Assembly: GCF_002868735.1 (NCBI RefSeq)
Contig: NZ_CP025612.1
Span: 620,001 to 684,000 of the forward strand
Length of the DNA stretch: 64,000 nucleotides
Direction: 5' to 3'
DNA from: Niveispirillum cyanobacteriorum
GTDB lineage: Bacteria; Pseudomonadota; Alphaproteobacteria; Azospirillales; Azospirillaceae
The notes beneath the pieces are model-generated. The model saw only the letters and a program-made list of their open reading frames with translations. It ran no database searches and was not told the DNA's origin. Made by a program: the position numbers and the translations under genes. Below, piece after piece: positions 1 through 9,234 of this stretch; position 1 is the first letter of the stretch; every line of letters begins with the position of its first letter.

Positions 1-738
1 GCCCGCACCATCCCCGGCCTGACGGTCGCGGTGCTGGTGCCCAACCTGAAGGGAGCCGAGGCCGCCGTGGCCGCTGGCGCCCACAAGATCACCATTCCGC
101 TCTCGGTCAGCGAGACGCACAGCCTGCGCAATGTCCGCCGCACCCATGCGCAGATGCTGGAAGAAACAGCCGCCATCGCCGCCCTTATCAAGGCGCAGCC
201 AGAGGGCAGCCGGCCCAAGTTCGAAGGCGGCCTCTCCACCGCCTTCGGCTGCACCCTGGAGGGTGTGGTACCCGAAGCCAAGGTGCTGGAGATCGCCGAG
301 GCACTGATGAAGGCCGGCTGTGATGAGGTCGGTCTTTCCGATACTACCGGTTACGCCAATCCGGCCCAGGTGAAGCGCCTGATACGCGCCGTTCGCGGTG
401 TGGTGGGCGACCATGCCTGTTCCGGTGTTCATCTGCACAACACCCGCGGCCTGGGCCTTGCCAACGCCCTGGCGGCACTGGATGAAGGCATCACCACCCT
501 GGATGCATCGCTGGGGGGGATCGGCGGCTGCCCCTTCGCTCCTGGTGCGTCCGGCAATGTCGTGACCGAGGATCTGGCCTTCATGCTGGCCGCCATGGGC
601 TATGAGACCGGCGTGGACCTGGAGAAGTTGCTGGCGGTACGGGATATCGTGAAGGCTGCCTTGCCGGGCACGGAGATGTATGGCTTCACTCCGGATGCGG
701 GATTGCCAAAAGGGTTCCAAGGGGCGTGGGGGGTCTGA
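1..738 (+). CDS. mvaB: Hydroxymethylglutaryl-CoA lyase, 5' end outside window
   Basis: Cleaves 3-hydroxy-3-methylglutaryl-CoA to acetoacetate and acetyl-CoA in the cytoplasm, the last step of leucine and some isoprenoid-acid catabolism. The reading frame is open from base 1, so the N-terminus is missing; about 245 residues of a roughly 300-residue TIM-barrel enzyme are visible. The C-terminal signature GGCPFAPGASGNVVTED carries the catalytic Cys of the family, and HLHNTRG supplies metal-binding His residues. The SDR gene follows after about 100 bases that hold an operator-like palindrome. Homocitrate or isopropylmalate synthases share the fold but lack this Cys signature. Confidence in the family is high. 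Confidence 0.93.
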   Translation, partial: ARTIPGLTVAVLVPNLKGAEAAVAAGAHKITIPLSVSETHSLRNVRRTHAQMLEETAAIAALIKAQPEGSRPKFEGGLSTAFGCTLEGVVPEAKVLEIAEALMKAGCDEVGLSDTTGYANPAQVKRLIRAVRGVVGDHACSGVHLHNTRGLGLANALAALDEGITTLDASLGGIGGCPFAPGASGNVVTEDLAFMLAAMGYETGVDLEKLLAVRDIVKAALPGTEMYGFTPDAGLPKGFQGAWGV

Positions 739-744
739 CCCCCA
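727..744 (+). terminator. Possible hairpin at the end of the HMG-CoA lyase gene
   Basis: GGGGGTC (729-735) and GACCCCC (737-743) form a tight dyad over the stop codon. There is no T tract and the loop is a single base unless the stem opens, so it is a weak terminator candidate at best. Confidence 0.25.
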
Positions 745-772
745 TAGCCTCACCTTCATCACCCTTCATGAT

Positions 773-794
773 ATTCACTAGCTTGTGAGTGAAA
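773..794. promoter_or_regulatory. TetR-type operator before the SDR gene
   Basis: Inverted repeat ATTCACT (773-779) and AGTGAAA (788-794) with an 8-base spacer, about 50 bases before the SDR start. It matches 18 of 22 positions with the palindrome at 9235-9256 before the TonB receptor, with identical spacing. The regulator at 1759-2298, encoded between the two targets, is the likely binder. The match is seen directly; binding is inferred. Confidence 0.7.
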
Positions 795-843
795 ATAAGA
801 TCGACTATATAGTGGCATCTCAAGAACAGGGAGGTGCCACGAA

Positions 844-1737
844 ATGGCGTTGAAGGACCGTATCGCGATTGTCACGGGTGCTGGTGGCGGATTGGGCCGT
901 CAGCATGCGCTGTTCCTGGCCCGACAGGGCGCCAAGGTCGTTGTCAATGATCTGAGCCAGGAAGCAGCCGATGCTGTGGCTTCGGAGATAGTGGTGGCGG
1001 GTGGCGATGCCCTGGCCGTTGCTGGATCGGTGACGGACGAGGCGGCGGTGGCGACGCTTGTGTCCCGCACGATGGCGCAATGGGGCCGGATCGACATCCT
1101 GGTCAATAATGCCGGCATCCTGCGTGATAAGAGCTTTGCCAAGATGGGGCTGGATGATTTCCGTGTCGTCCTGGATGTGCATCTGATGGGTGCCGTCATC
1201 TGCACCAAGGCGGTGTGGGAGATCATGCGGACCCAGCGGCATGGCCGCGTCGTCATGACCACATCCTCCTCCGGCCTGTATGGCAATTTCGGGCAGGCCA
1301 ATTATGGTGCCGCCAAAATGGCGCTGGTCGGCCTGATGCAGACGCTGGCCATCGAGGGCGAGAAATACAATATCCGCGTCAATTGTCTGGCCCCGACCGC
1401 CGCCACCCAGATGACCGATGGCGTGCTGTCAGATGACAGTCTGGAACGGTTGCACCCGTCACTGGTCAGTCCGGCCCTGCTGCCGCTGGTGTGCGATGAC
1501 GCGCCGACGCGGACCATCCTGTGCGCTGGCGGCGGCAATTTCGCTGCGGCCAACATTACAATGACCCAAGGCTGCTATATCGGCAGCGGACCACAAGCCG
1601 GGGCCCAGGTCTTGACGCGTCTGGACGAGGTCACGGACCGCACCGGGGAGATCGTGCCCGGATACGGCTTCATGCAGGCAGAACGTGAACTGGCGGCCAG
1701 TGGCTGGAGTCAGCCGGTCATGGCCGTGGCGCGGTAA
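844..1737 (+). CDS. SDR-family (3R)-hydroxyacyl-CoA dehydrogenase-like protein
   Basis: A 297-residue short-chain dehydrogenase/reductase, presumably oxidising a hydroxyacyl-CoA with NAD(P)+ in the cytoplasm. The N-terminus has the Rossmann motif TGAGGGLG (residues 11-18), followed by the NNAG motif near residue 90, a catalytic Ser in the TTSSSG stretch and YGAAK (Tyr and Lys near 155-159). It resembles the dehydrogenase domain of peroxisomal multifunctional enzyme type 2 and is longer than a minimal SDR of about 250 residues. GGGAGG lies 8 bases before the ATG. It is convergent with the TetR gene and probably co-regulated with the TonB operon. The true substrate cannot be read from sequence. 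Confidence 0.85.
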   Translation: MALKDRIAIVTGAGGGLGRQHALFLARQGAKVVVNDLSQEAADAVASEIVVAGGDALAVAGSVTDEAAVATLVSRTMAQWGRIDILVNNAGILRDKSFAKMGLDDFRVVLDVHLMGAVICTKAVWEIMRTQRHGRVVMTTSSSGLYGNFGQANYGAAKMALVGLMQTLAIEGEKYNIRVNCLAPTAATQMTDGVLSDDSLERLHPSLVSPALLPLVCDDAPTRTILCAGGGNFAAANITMTQGCYIGSGPQAGAQVLTRLDEVTDRTGEIVPGYGFMQAERELAASGWSQPVMAVAR

Positions 1738-1748
1738 CCTGCGATAGG

Positions 1749-1769
1749 GGGAGGGGCATCACCCCTCCC
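1749..1769. terminator. Hairpin between convergent SDR and TetR genes
   Basis: GGGAGGGG (1749-1756) and CCCCTCCC (1762-1769) form an 8-bp perfect stem with a 5-base loop between two convergent stop codons. It overlaps the last codons of the TetR gene. There is no T tract, so termination efficiency is uncertain. Confidence 0.45.
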
Positions 1770-2298
1770 GCACCTTGCAGACCTCTTTGAAGCCAGCGGC
1801 CATGAAGGCGGCCATACGGGCTTTCACGGCGGCGAAATCATCGGACTTGCAGAGACCGCCCGACAGCTTGTCCATCAGTTCGGCCCCCCATTCCGGGGTA
1901 TTGGCAACCTGTGCGCCCAGGGCGGCGTAGTTTTTCCAGCCCTCCCCGCCCTCGATATAGAGGTCAAGGTCAGTGTCCAGGAAGGCGTGTAGCGCTCCTT
2001 CTACCGTAGGCTTGCCGGCAGTGGCCTTTTCATATTCATCTAGCACGGTCATCCGCCGCTCGCTGGTAACCGCGGCGCGGCGCGCGAAGACGGCGTCGAA
2101 CAGCTTCTTCTTGTCCTCGAAATAGTAATTCAGCAGCGTGTGGTGAACACCCACGCGCTGCGCTACATCCTTTAGCGTGACGCCATAGAGACCGTGCTTG
2201 GAGAAAAGGTACTCGGCCTCGTCGAGGATCTGTTCCATCATCTCCGCGCGCTGCTCCGCCTTGGTGGAGCGCCGGCGGGATTTCACCTGTTCAGACAC
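1759..2298 (-). CDS. TetR-family transcriptional regulator
   Basis: A 179-residue repressor with the N-terminal TetR helix-turn-helix (about residues 17-63), including VTLKDVAQRVGVHHTLLNYY, followed by a short divergent ligand-binding domain. The start is a GTG. It is the last gene of the minus-strand TonB-MFS-esterase-ligase unit, 62 bases after the acyl-CoA synthetase, and faces the SDR gene. Two near-identical palindromes, before the SDR gene and before the TonB receptor, fit it as a local repressor. The inducer is probably a pathway acid or CoA thioester, which is inference. Confidence 0.88.
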   Translation of the reverse strand: MSEQVKSRRRSTKAEQRAEMMEQILDEAEYLFSKHGLYGVTLKDVAQRVGVHHTLLNYYFEDKKKLFDAVFARRAAVTSERRMTVLDEYEKATAGKPTVEGALHAFLDTDLDLYIEGGEGWKNYAALGAQVANTPEWGAELMDKLSGGLCKSDDFAAVKARMAAFMAAGFKEVCKVREG

Positions 2299-2360
2299 CG
2301 GTTCGTCTTTCCGTCATTGCCAGTACAGTGGCGGAAGACGCGTGGGGCGCCTCCGCCAAT

Positions 2361-3932
2361 TCAACCGCCACCATATTGAACCCGCAGGCGGATTTTGTCG
2401 ATCTTGCCGGTTCCCGCCAGCGGCATGGCATCCAACCGGATTACGGCATCGGGCAGCCACCAGGGGGCGACCTTGCCATGCAACGGGGCCAGCAGCCCCT
2501 CATCATCGATGCTGTCCCGTGTTTCCACCAGCAGGATGGGCCGTTCGCCCCATTTGGGGTGGGACCGCCCGATGACGGCGACCAGCGACACTTCCGGCAA
2601 TGCACCGACCAGCGCCTCGATCTCTGCCGGATTGATCCATTCGCCGCCAGATTTGATCAGATCCTTGGCCCGGCCCGTGATCATCAGGTTGCCGCGCCCG
2701 TCAATACGGGCCAGATCGCCGGTGGGGAACCAGCCTTCTGCATCGGTGGCCGGTACCTCCTGCCCGAAATAGCGGTCGATGACGGCGACGCCGCGTACCC
2801 GAAGATGCCCCTCCACCCCCCGCTGCTGGGGCAGCGGTTTGCCATCCGCGTCGGTCAACAGCAGATCCACGCCCACCGATGGCCGGCCAGACAGGGCCGC
2901 GTCACGCGCCCCATCGGTGGCGGGGGCGACTGTGCCGGATGGTGACAGTTCGGTCATGCCCCAGCTGGTTTGCACGATGACGCCCAGTCGCCGTTCGATC
3001 CGTTCCATCAGGGCCGGGGGCAGGGGGGAACCGCCGACGATGATCCGTTCCAGACTGGGCAGTTCCCCACCCGTGGCATCCAGATGTTCGACCAGCCCCA
3101 GCCAGACGGTGGGCACGCCCACGCCGACCGTGACGCCCTCGGATGCGATCAGCCGGGCCAGGCTGGCCCCGTCCGTGTGCCGGCCCGGCAGCACCAGCCG
3201 CCCGCCCACAGCCGGTACCGCAAAGGGCAGGCCCCAGGCATTGGCGTGGAACATGGGGACTGCAACCAGCACGCTGTCACGCCCGGACAGGGCCATGACA
3301 TCGGTCTGCAGCAGTTTTAACGTGTGCAGGAAACTGGATCGGTGGGTGTAGGTCACGCCCTTTGGTGCACCCGTTGTGCCCGATGTGAAGCAGAGGCCCG
3401 ATGGCGCCGTCTCCGCAAACCCGCCCCAGGCAGCGCCACGGGTGGCAGTGCCAATCTGCGGTTCCAGTTCGGTGGCCAACGGCCAGTCATCAGGGGCGGT
3501 CCCATCGATCACCAGCACCTGGACGATGCCGGGCGCCTGTGCCGTCACCTGCCGGGCAAGGGGCACAAGGTCGGCGCTGACCACCAAGATGCGCGCCTGC
3601 GACTGGCCCAGCATCGTCGCCAGCTGTGGGGCCGTCAGGCGGGGGTTGAGGGTGTGGCAGACGGCACCCGCGCCCATGATGGCGTACCAGACCTCCACAT
3701 GCGCCTGGCTGTTCCAGGCCATTGTTGCCACCCGGTCGCCCCGCCGCATGCCATGACCGGCCAGGATGGCGGTGACGCCCAGGGCACGGTCCATCAGGTC
3801 GGCATAAGAAATGCGGGTCGGCTCTCCCCCTTCGCGTGCCGTCACCAGCACCGCATCGGGGTGCCATTTGGCGGCATGGCGCAGGAACTGGTCCAGCGTC
3901 AGGGGGAAATCCTGCATGGTTCCGTCCAGCAT
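2361..3932 (-). CDS. AMP-forming acyl-CoA synthetase (ANL superfamily)
   Basis: Activates a carboxylic acid with ATP and CoA via an acyl-adenylate. The 523-residue protein carries the P-loop TSGTTGAPKG near residue 195, the WGMTE motif near 335, the GDLARID motif near 417 and the C-terminal catalytic Lys in the segment GTGKIDK. The ATG overlaps the stop of the upstream carboxylesterase as TGATG, so translation is probably coupled. The esterase would release the acid that this enzyme activates. It resembles medium/long-chain fatty-acyl-CoA ligases, but these are poor guides to substrate. With an HMG-CoA lyase nearby, a branched dicarboxylic or isoprenoid acid is a reasonable guess. Confidence 0.9.
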   Translation of the reverse strand: MLDGTMQDFPLTLDQFLRHAAKWHPDAVLVTAREGGEPTRISYADLMDRALGVTAILAGHGMRRGDRVATMAWNSQAHVEVWYAIMGAGAVCHTLNPRLTAPQLATMLGQSQARILVVSADLVPLARQVTAQAPGIVQVLVIDGTAPDDWPLATELEPQIGTATRGAAWGGFAETAPSGLCFTSGTTGAPKGVTYTHRSSFLHTLKLLQTDVMALSGRDSVLVAVPMFHANAWGLPFAVPAVGGRLVLPGRHTDGASLARLIASEGVTVGVGVPTVWLGLVEHLDATGGELPSLERIIVGGSPLPPALMERIERRLGVIVQTSWGMTELSPSGTVAPATDGARDAALSGRPSVGVDLLLTDADGKPLPQQRGVEGHLRVRGVAVIDRYFGQEVPATDAEGWFPTGDLARIDGRGNLMITGRAKDLIKSGGEWINPAEIEALVGALPEVSLVAVIGRSHPKWGERPILLVETRDSIDDEGLLAPLHGKVAPWWLPDAVIRLDAMPLAGTGKIDKIRLRVQYGGG

Positions 3933-5566
3933 CAGCAGACATTCCCCTTGGGCGGCAACACGGGTGAGGCGACGCCAGTATTCCAGTTCCAGGCCAGGGT
4001 GCCGGCGGCCCGGCGGCGGCAGACGGCGGTTTCATGCAGGGCGAACATGCCCGGCCGCAGGCGCACCCCCGGCTTCGGCGTGCCGGCAAAGGCCATATAG
4101 CCCTCATCCTTGCCGAAGGCGGGCCATGCCGGCTGTCCATCGGCCACGGGCTTACCGGTGCGGGCAAAGCTGGCCCAATAGCGGGTCATCGCCGCCGACA
4201 GCCGGCGTTCGGCGGCATTATCAGGCACCTTGGGCCACAGCGGCGGGGTGCGGTCGGCGGTGCCGAAGACATAAGGGATTTCGGCGGCATGGAAGGCGTG
4301 CAGCCCATGTTCGTCCGCCGCCGGATAGCCATGGTCGAAGATGTAGAGATACGCACTCTGCCCCAGGGCCGTCTGGTTGCGGGCCAGCCGTTCCGAGGTC
4401 CAGCCATACAGCGCGTCGCGGGTGGTCGCCAGCATGCTTTCCTCGACATTGCTGGCCGGATAAAGCCGCAGGAACAGGTCGGCCAGATCGCTATAACGTT
4501 CGCGGATCATCGCCTCATAGGCGGCTTCATCCGCAGGTTTCGGCGGCAGCAGGAAACGCAGGGAGCGGATTTCCCCGCTGTTGAACCCGGTCAGGATGGG
4601 CACCGGCGCCTGCTGCCCCTTGTCGAATATCTCGACCAACTGTGCCGGCAGCACCTTCCCATCGACCGTGCCGAAGGGGATGTAGCCGGCCTTCACCGCT
4701 TCCGCCGTCAGGGTCTCTGGGTCCATGGCACGCAATGCGGCGATGTCGGTGGCCCCGACCTTGCCGGCGACATAGGCACCGATGGCTTCCGCCGCGAATT
4801 CGCCGTTGCGGGGCTGTTTCAGCTCCGGCGTGGAGATCATATAGGCGCTTTGCGCGATGGCCTTGCCGAACAGGCCCTTGGCCTGGGGCGCGGCCATCAG
4901 ATACATGACCGACAGGGCGCCGGCGGACTCCCCCGCCACCGTGACATTGCCGGCATCACCGCCAAAGGCAGCGATATTGTCGCGCACCCAGCGGAGGGAC
5001 GCGATCTGGTCCAGCAGGCCGTAATTGCCGGAAATCCCGTCCGGGTTCTCCGCACTCAACCCCGGATGCGCCAGATAGCCCAGGATGCCCAGCCGGTAAT
5101 TGATGGAGACGACGATCACCCCCTGCTTGGCCAGGGCTGAGCCGTCATACATGTCCTCATGCCCATAGCCGCCGGTCAGCGATCCGCCATGGATCCAGAC
5201 CAGCACGGGGGCGTTCTTTGCCCCCTCCGGTGCCCATATATTCAGGAACAGGCAATCCTCTCCCATCTCCTTGGGCGGGTTGGCGTAAATGCTGGCCAGA
5301 CGCGGGCGCGGCTGCACGCAAGCACGGCCAGCCTCCCCCGCATCGCGCACGCCGGTCCAGGCGGGGAAGGGCTCTGGTCTCTTCCATCGCCGTTCGCCCA
5401 TAGGTGGCTGGGCGTAGGGAATGCCCTTGAAGATGGTAACTCCATCCTTGGCGCGGCCCAGCAGGGTGCCCGCCGGGGCAGTGACGGTGGGATGGTCCTG
5501 CGCCATGGCGGCAAAGGACAGGAGGGCCGCCGCTGTGCAGGCGCCCAGGCGAAGGGAAAGGCGCAT
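3932..5566 (-). CDS. Secreted carboxylesterase type B
   Basis: A 544-residue alpha/beta-hydrolase of the carboxylesterase/cholinesterase family. The start at 5566 gives a signal peptide (MRLSLRLGACTAAALLSFAA, cleavage after AMA), so it acts in the periplasm. The nucleophile is Ser214 in GESAG, the oxyanion loop is HGG near 126-128, the acid Glu lies in FNSGEIRSL, and the His in LHAFHAAE. Both ends overlap neighbours as TGATG: its ATG with the MFS stop and its stop with the ligase ATG. The frame stays open upstream inside the MFS gene, but the signal peptide and coupling decide the start. It probably hydrolyses an ester brought in by the TonB receptor. Confidence 0.9.
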   Translation of the reverse strand: MRLSLRLGACTAAALLSFAAMAQDHPTVTAPAGTLLGRAKDGVTIFKGIPYAQPPMGERRWKRPEPFPAWTGVRDAGEAGRACVQPRPRLASIYANPPKEMGEDCLFLNIWAPEGAKNAPVLVWIHGGSLTGGYGHEDMYDGSALAKQGVIVVSINYRLGILGYLAHPGLSAENPDGISGNYGLLDQIASLRWVRDNIAAFGGDAGNVTVAGESAGALSVMYLMAAPQAKGLFGKAIAQSAYMISTPELKQPRNGEFAAEAIGAYVAGKVGATDIAALRAMDPETLTAEAVKAGYIPFGTVDGKVLPAQLVEIFDKGQQAPVPILTGFNSGEIRSLRFLLPPKPADEAAYEAMIRERYSDLADLFLRLYPASNVEESMLATTRDALYGWTSERLARNQTALGQSAYLYIFDHGYPAADEHGLHAFHAAEIPYVFGTADRTPPLWPKVPDNAAERRLSAAMTRYWASFARTGKPVADGQPAWPAFGKDEGYMAFAGTPKPGVRLRPGMFALHETAVCRRRAAGTLAWNWNTGVASPVLPPKGNVC

Positions 5567-6885
5567 CAGTGGCCTCCGTTCCGGTGTGCCATGCCCTTCA
5601 AAACCCGCGCCAGCATCAAAAACATGCCGATGGCCAGGAAGTAGAAGGGGATCAGGGTGTAAAAGGCGATTTGCAGGGAATTGTCGGGGTTGGTGGCCCG
5701 GAAATAGTCGCTGGCCGCCCCCAGATATGTCGGACCCAGCCCCAGCCCGATCAGGTTCATGACCAGCAGCAGCAGCGCCCCCGACATTACCCGCTGGTTG
5801 GGTCGCACCGCCTCCTGCACCAGGGCCACGGCGGGCGACAGGTAGAAATAGTTGAAGAAGGTCGGCCCGATTAGGAACAGCAGCGCCAGTTCCCATCTCG
5901 GCGCCCAAACGAAGCCCGTGAAGAACGGCACCGCGCCCAGCAGACCCACGGCCGGGATCAGGGCATAGGCCTGCCGGTAGCGCACAGAGTACCGGTCGAT
6001 CAGGCGGCCCGACGCATACATGCCCAGGCTGATGCCCACCCCGATCAGCAGCGCGTAATAAAGCGCCACCTCCTGCAGGCTCATCCCCTTTTCCCGCATC
6101 AGGAAAAGGACGGTGAAATTCATCACCGCATAGGTGACGAACTGTGTGGCCCCACAGGCAAGCGACAGCAACACCAGATCCTTGCGGCCAAAGAACATGG
6201 AGACGGTTTCCATGAACCCGGCCTTTTCCATCGGGGCCGGCGCCACACCCGCCGCCGGCTGGTCCAGCCCGCCGCGTTTGGGTTCCCGGATGGTGGCCCA
6301 GACCACGATCGCCGCCACAATGCCCACCACTCCCAGCACGACAAAGGCGCTGCGCCAGCTATAGGCAGCGGCGATAGAGGCCCCAAACGCTACGCCCATG
6401 GCCTGCCCCAGCGGCGGACCCAGATTGAACAGGCCCAAAGCCGTGCCCCGCCGGCCTGGCGCAAAATAGTCGGTGATGATGGCATAGGAGGGGGGAACAC
6501 CCCCGGCCTCGCCCACCCCCACCGCCATGCGGGCGGCCACCAACTGCGGATATGTGGCGGACAGACCGCAGGCGACCGTCGCCGCACTCCACAGGGCGCA
6601 CGCAATGGACAGCACTTTCACCCGGTTCGCCCGGTCGGCTAGCCAGGCCACGGGGATGGAGATGGTGCAGTAGAAAAGCGCGAAATAAAGCCCGCTGATC
6701 AGGCCCAGCTGCCCGTCGGTAACCCCCAGATCATCCTGGATGGGCTTGGCCAGGATCGACAGCAGCTGCCGGTCCAGGAAGTTCAGCACATAGACGAAGC
6801 ACAGCGCACCCAGCACATACCAGGCGCGGGCGTCCGGCGGCGGATGAGCCGCCGGCGCTTGCAGGGGGGAAGGGGCCGCCTTCAT
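5566..6885 (-). CDS. MFS transporter
   Basis: A 439-residue inner-membrane major-facilitator protein with about 12 hydrophobic segments. It has the loop 2-3 motif around WLADRANRVKVL and a typical N-terminal LNFLDRQLLSILAKPI segment found in spinster-like and aromatic/organic-acid MFS carriers. It lies just after the TonB receptor (3-base gap) and before the esterase (TGATG overlap). This order suggests that it moves the ester or the released acid across the inner membrane. The substrate is unknown. Confidence 0.88.
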   Translation of the reverse strand: MKAAPSPLQAPAAHPPPDARAWYVLGALCFVYVLNFLDRQLLSILAKPIQDDLGVTDGQLGLISGLYFALFYCTISIPVAWLADRANRVKVLSIACALWSAATVACGLSATYPQLVAARMAVGVGEAGGVPPSYAIITDYFAPGRRGTALGLFNLGPPLGQAMGVAFGASIAAAYSWRSAFVVLGVVGIVAAIVVWATIREPKRGGLDQPAAGVAPAPMEKAGFMETVSMFFGRKDLVLLSLACGATQFVTYAVMNFTVLFLMREKGMSLQEVALYYALLIGVGISLGMYASGRLIDRYSVRYRQAYALIPAVGLLGAVPFFTGFVWAPRWELALLFLIGPTFFNYFYLSPAVALVQEAVRPNQRVMSGALLLLVMNLIGLGLGPTYLGAASDYFRATNPDNSLQIAFYTLIPFYFLAIGMFLMLARVLKGMAHRNGGH

Positions 6886-6888
6886 GGC

Positions 6889-9150
6889 TTAATACTCATA
6901 GCCGATGCGGATGCCCACGGTGCGCGGCCGCATCGTGCCGAAGCGGCTGGCCAGGAAGGCCTCCGGGTGGATGTAGGTGATCGAGTGATCGTCGAACAGG
7001 TTCTCCACATAAGCGGTCGCTGTCCAGTTCCCCTTGGTGACCCCGAAGCTGGCATTGACGTTGCTGTAGCTGTCGGTCTTGCCATAGGTCGGGCTGACCC
7101 GGTTCGGGGCACCCGGCACATTGGGGAAGGAGGAGGGGAAGGATCCGACATGCTGCCAGTTGGCGGTGGTGAAGCCATCCAGTTCCGGTGCCAGATTGAA
7201 CCAGTACTGGGCGAAGACCGATCCTTGGAAGCGTGGCGATGACAGGCGGGCGCCCTTCACCGCCCCGTAAATGGCTGCCTCCGCCGCCGACAGTTTCGTC
7301 ACCTTGGCATCGTTCACCGATCCGTTCAGCCCGATGGTCAGGCCCGTGGCCGGCACGGCGGCGATTTCGAACTCAATGCCCTTGCTGCGCGCCGCCCCGA
7401 TATTGGTGGCGAACTGCACGCTGTCGGAGGTGCGGTTGGCCTGTACCTGGATGTTCTTCCAGTCGATGTAATAGGCCGCCAGATGCGCCGTCAGCTTGCC
7501 GTTCAGCCAGCGCCCTTTCAGCCCCAGCTCATAGTTGGTCAAATCGTCCGAACTGGCGCCATAGGGGATAATCAGGTCGTTGGCGTTCACTACGCTGGGC
7601 CGCCCGGCATAGGCATTGACCACAGGTGCGCGAAAGCCGGTGGAAACGCTGGCATAGGTGGTGATGGGGTCATTGACCCGATATGACGCGCTGACCTTGT
7701 AGGAGGGCTTGGACCCCTTGGCCTTGACGCCAGTCGCCGCGGGAATGGGCACCATGGCCAGCGGCCCGGACTGGCCCGTCAGGGCATAGGTCAAATAGGC
7801 GGAGTTATAGCCGCCCTCCGTAAAGCCTTGTGCGTCTAGCTTTCCATAGCGCAGACCACCAGTGAGCCAGAATTTCTCATTCACATGATAGGTCAGCTCA
7901 CCGAACCCGGCTAGTTCGTGCGAGATCGTATGGACATACTGGCGCTGGTAATATTCGTCCGGCAAGCCGGTGATGCGGCGCACGGCCAGGAAGGCCGGCG
8001 ACGAACGGTAGAAATAATCCACGTCGTGCCGACGATCCAGGAAGAAGCCGCCGATGGTCCAGTCCCAATCCCCACCGGGATCAGACGCCAGCCGCACCTC
8101 CTCCACGAACGTATCCTGGTAGCCATTGGCATCCAGGCCGAACGCGATAGCCTGATTGAAGGTGCCCGCCAGATCGACCCAGAACTTCTGATCGAAGGTG
8201 GAATATGTCGTTGAACTGGTCAGCTTGGCGCCATCGAACTGATAATCGATGGTGGCGTTATAGCTGGTCAGCACGCCGGAATAGAGATCGGGCCGGTCGG
8301 AGATGCGCTTCTCCCGGCCCAGCGACGGGCTGGTCAGCGAACTGTCGCGCGGGTTGCTGTCCTCCCGTGAGGCCAGCAGCCGCACCGACATCCGGTCCGA
8401 CGGCTTCCATTGCAGGATGGCCCGTCCGCCCCAGCTTTCCAGGGTGTTGGAATTGTGGATGCCGGTGCCGACATTATCCAGATAGCCTTCCTCATGCCGG
8501 TAGAAGCCGACGACGCGCAGCGCCAGTTCATCCTCCACCAGTGGCGTGTTCAGCATCAGGTTATAGCGCTGACGCAGGCTGTCCGACCCGGTCAGGCCGA
8601 AATCTACCTGACCCGCTGCATCAAACTTCCGCAGATCGGGGCTCTTGGTCAGGACGCGCATAGCACCCGACAGAGAGCCAGAACCGAACAGTGTCCCCTG
8701 CGGTCCGCGCAGGAACTCAACCCGCTCTACATCGAACAGGGTCGGGTCAAGAACGGTTGTGTTGCCGATGGTGGAAATGGGCAGTTCGTCGATATAGACG
8801 GCCACCGTGCTTTGCAGGTTAGCCCCATAGCCGTTGGTGGCGATGCCGCGTGCCGTGAAGTTATTGAAGTTGGCGCTGGGCCGGTTCAGCACCACACCCG
8901 GCGTCTCCCGGGCCAGTCCCTCATACCCGACCACGCCCTTGATGTTCAGGTCTTCCTGCGAGAAGGCGGTGATGGACAGCGGCACTTCGCTGATATTCTG
9001 GGCGCGGCGGGTGGCGGTGACGATGATTTCCTGCAACGCATCTTCCTGCGTCGCGGCCTTGCGGGCGGGCGCGGTGTCCTGCGCCAGGGCATGGGTCGAA
9101 ATCGTAGTCAGCGCGACCGCGCAGGCGGACGCGAGCAGCTTGGCCCTCAT
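6889..9150 (-). CDS. TonB-dependent outer-membrane receptor
   Basis: A 753-residue receptor that imports a ligand across the outer membrane using TonB energy. The start at 9150 gives the signal peptide MRAKLLASACAVALTTIST with ALAQ cleavage. A TonB-box-like IIVTATRR segment follows, then the plug (residues about 45-160, with VEFLRGPQGTLFGSGSLSGA) and a beta-barrel ending in the aromatic residue of GYEY. The frame is open upstream, but without a signal sequence. It heads the minus-strand operon and is preceded by an operator-like palindrome at 9235-9256. It belongs to the family often annotated as FecA/CirA-like, but the neighbours argue for an organic substrate rather than iron. Confidence 0.92.
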   Translation of the reverse strand: MRAKLLASACAVALTTISTHALAQDTAPARKAATQEDALQEIIVTATRRAQNISEVPLSITAFSQEDLNIKGVVGYEGLARETPGVVLNRPSANFNNFTARGIATNGYGANLQSTVAVYIDELPISTIGNTTVLDPTLFDVERVEFLRGPQGTLFGSGSLSGAMRVLTKSPDLRKFDAAGQVDFGLTGSDSLRQRYNLMLNTPLVEDELALRVVGFYRHEEGYLDNVGTGIHNSNTLESWGGRAILQWKPSDRMSVRLLASREDSNPRDSSLTSPSLGREKRISDRPDLYSGVLTSYNATIDYQFDGAKLTSSTTYSTFDQKFWVDLAGTFNQAIAFGLDANGYQDTFVEEVRLASDPGGDWDWTIGGFFLDRRHDVDYFYRSSPAFLAVRRITGLPDEYYQRQYVHTISHELAGFGELTYHVNEKFWLTGGLRYGKLDAQGFTEGGYNSAYLTYALTGQSGPLAMVPIPAATGVKAKGSKPSYKVSASYRVNDPITTYASVSTGFRAPVVNAYAGRPSVVNANDLIIPYGASSDDLTNYELGLKGRWLNGKLTAHLAAYYIDWKNIQVQANRTSDSVQFATNIGAARSKGIEFEIAAVPATGLTIGLNGSVNDAKVTKLSAAEAAIYGAVKGARLSSPRFQGSVFAQYWFNLAPELDGFTTANWQHVGSFPSSFPNVPGAPNRVSPTYGKTDSYSNVNASFGVTKGNWTATAYVENLFDDHSITYIHPEAFLASRFGTMRPRTVGIRIGYEY

Positions 9151-9234
9151 GTGAAGCGTTCTCCCTATTGGCCGCCGGTCGTTTCGCCAGCGTGCTTGAA
9201 GGGAAGAATGGGGCAAGCACTTGCCTCTGTCAAC

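Noticed and set aside
5567-5908. N-terminal extension of the first carboxylesterase
   Set aside because: It is out-of-frame reading of the MFS gene end. The signal peptide and TGATG coupling at 5566 fix the start.
6889-9150. Siderophore receptor assignment for the TonB receptors
   Set aside because: Sequence similarity to iron receptors is generic; the neighbours are catabolic and no iron-uptake genes or Fur boxes were noticed.
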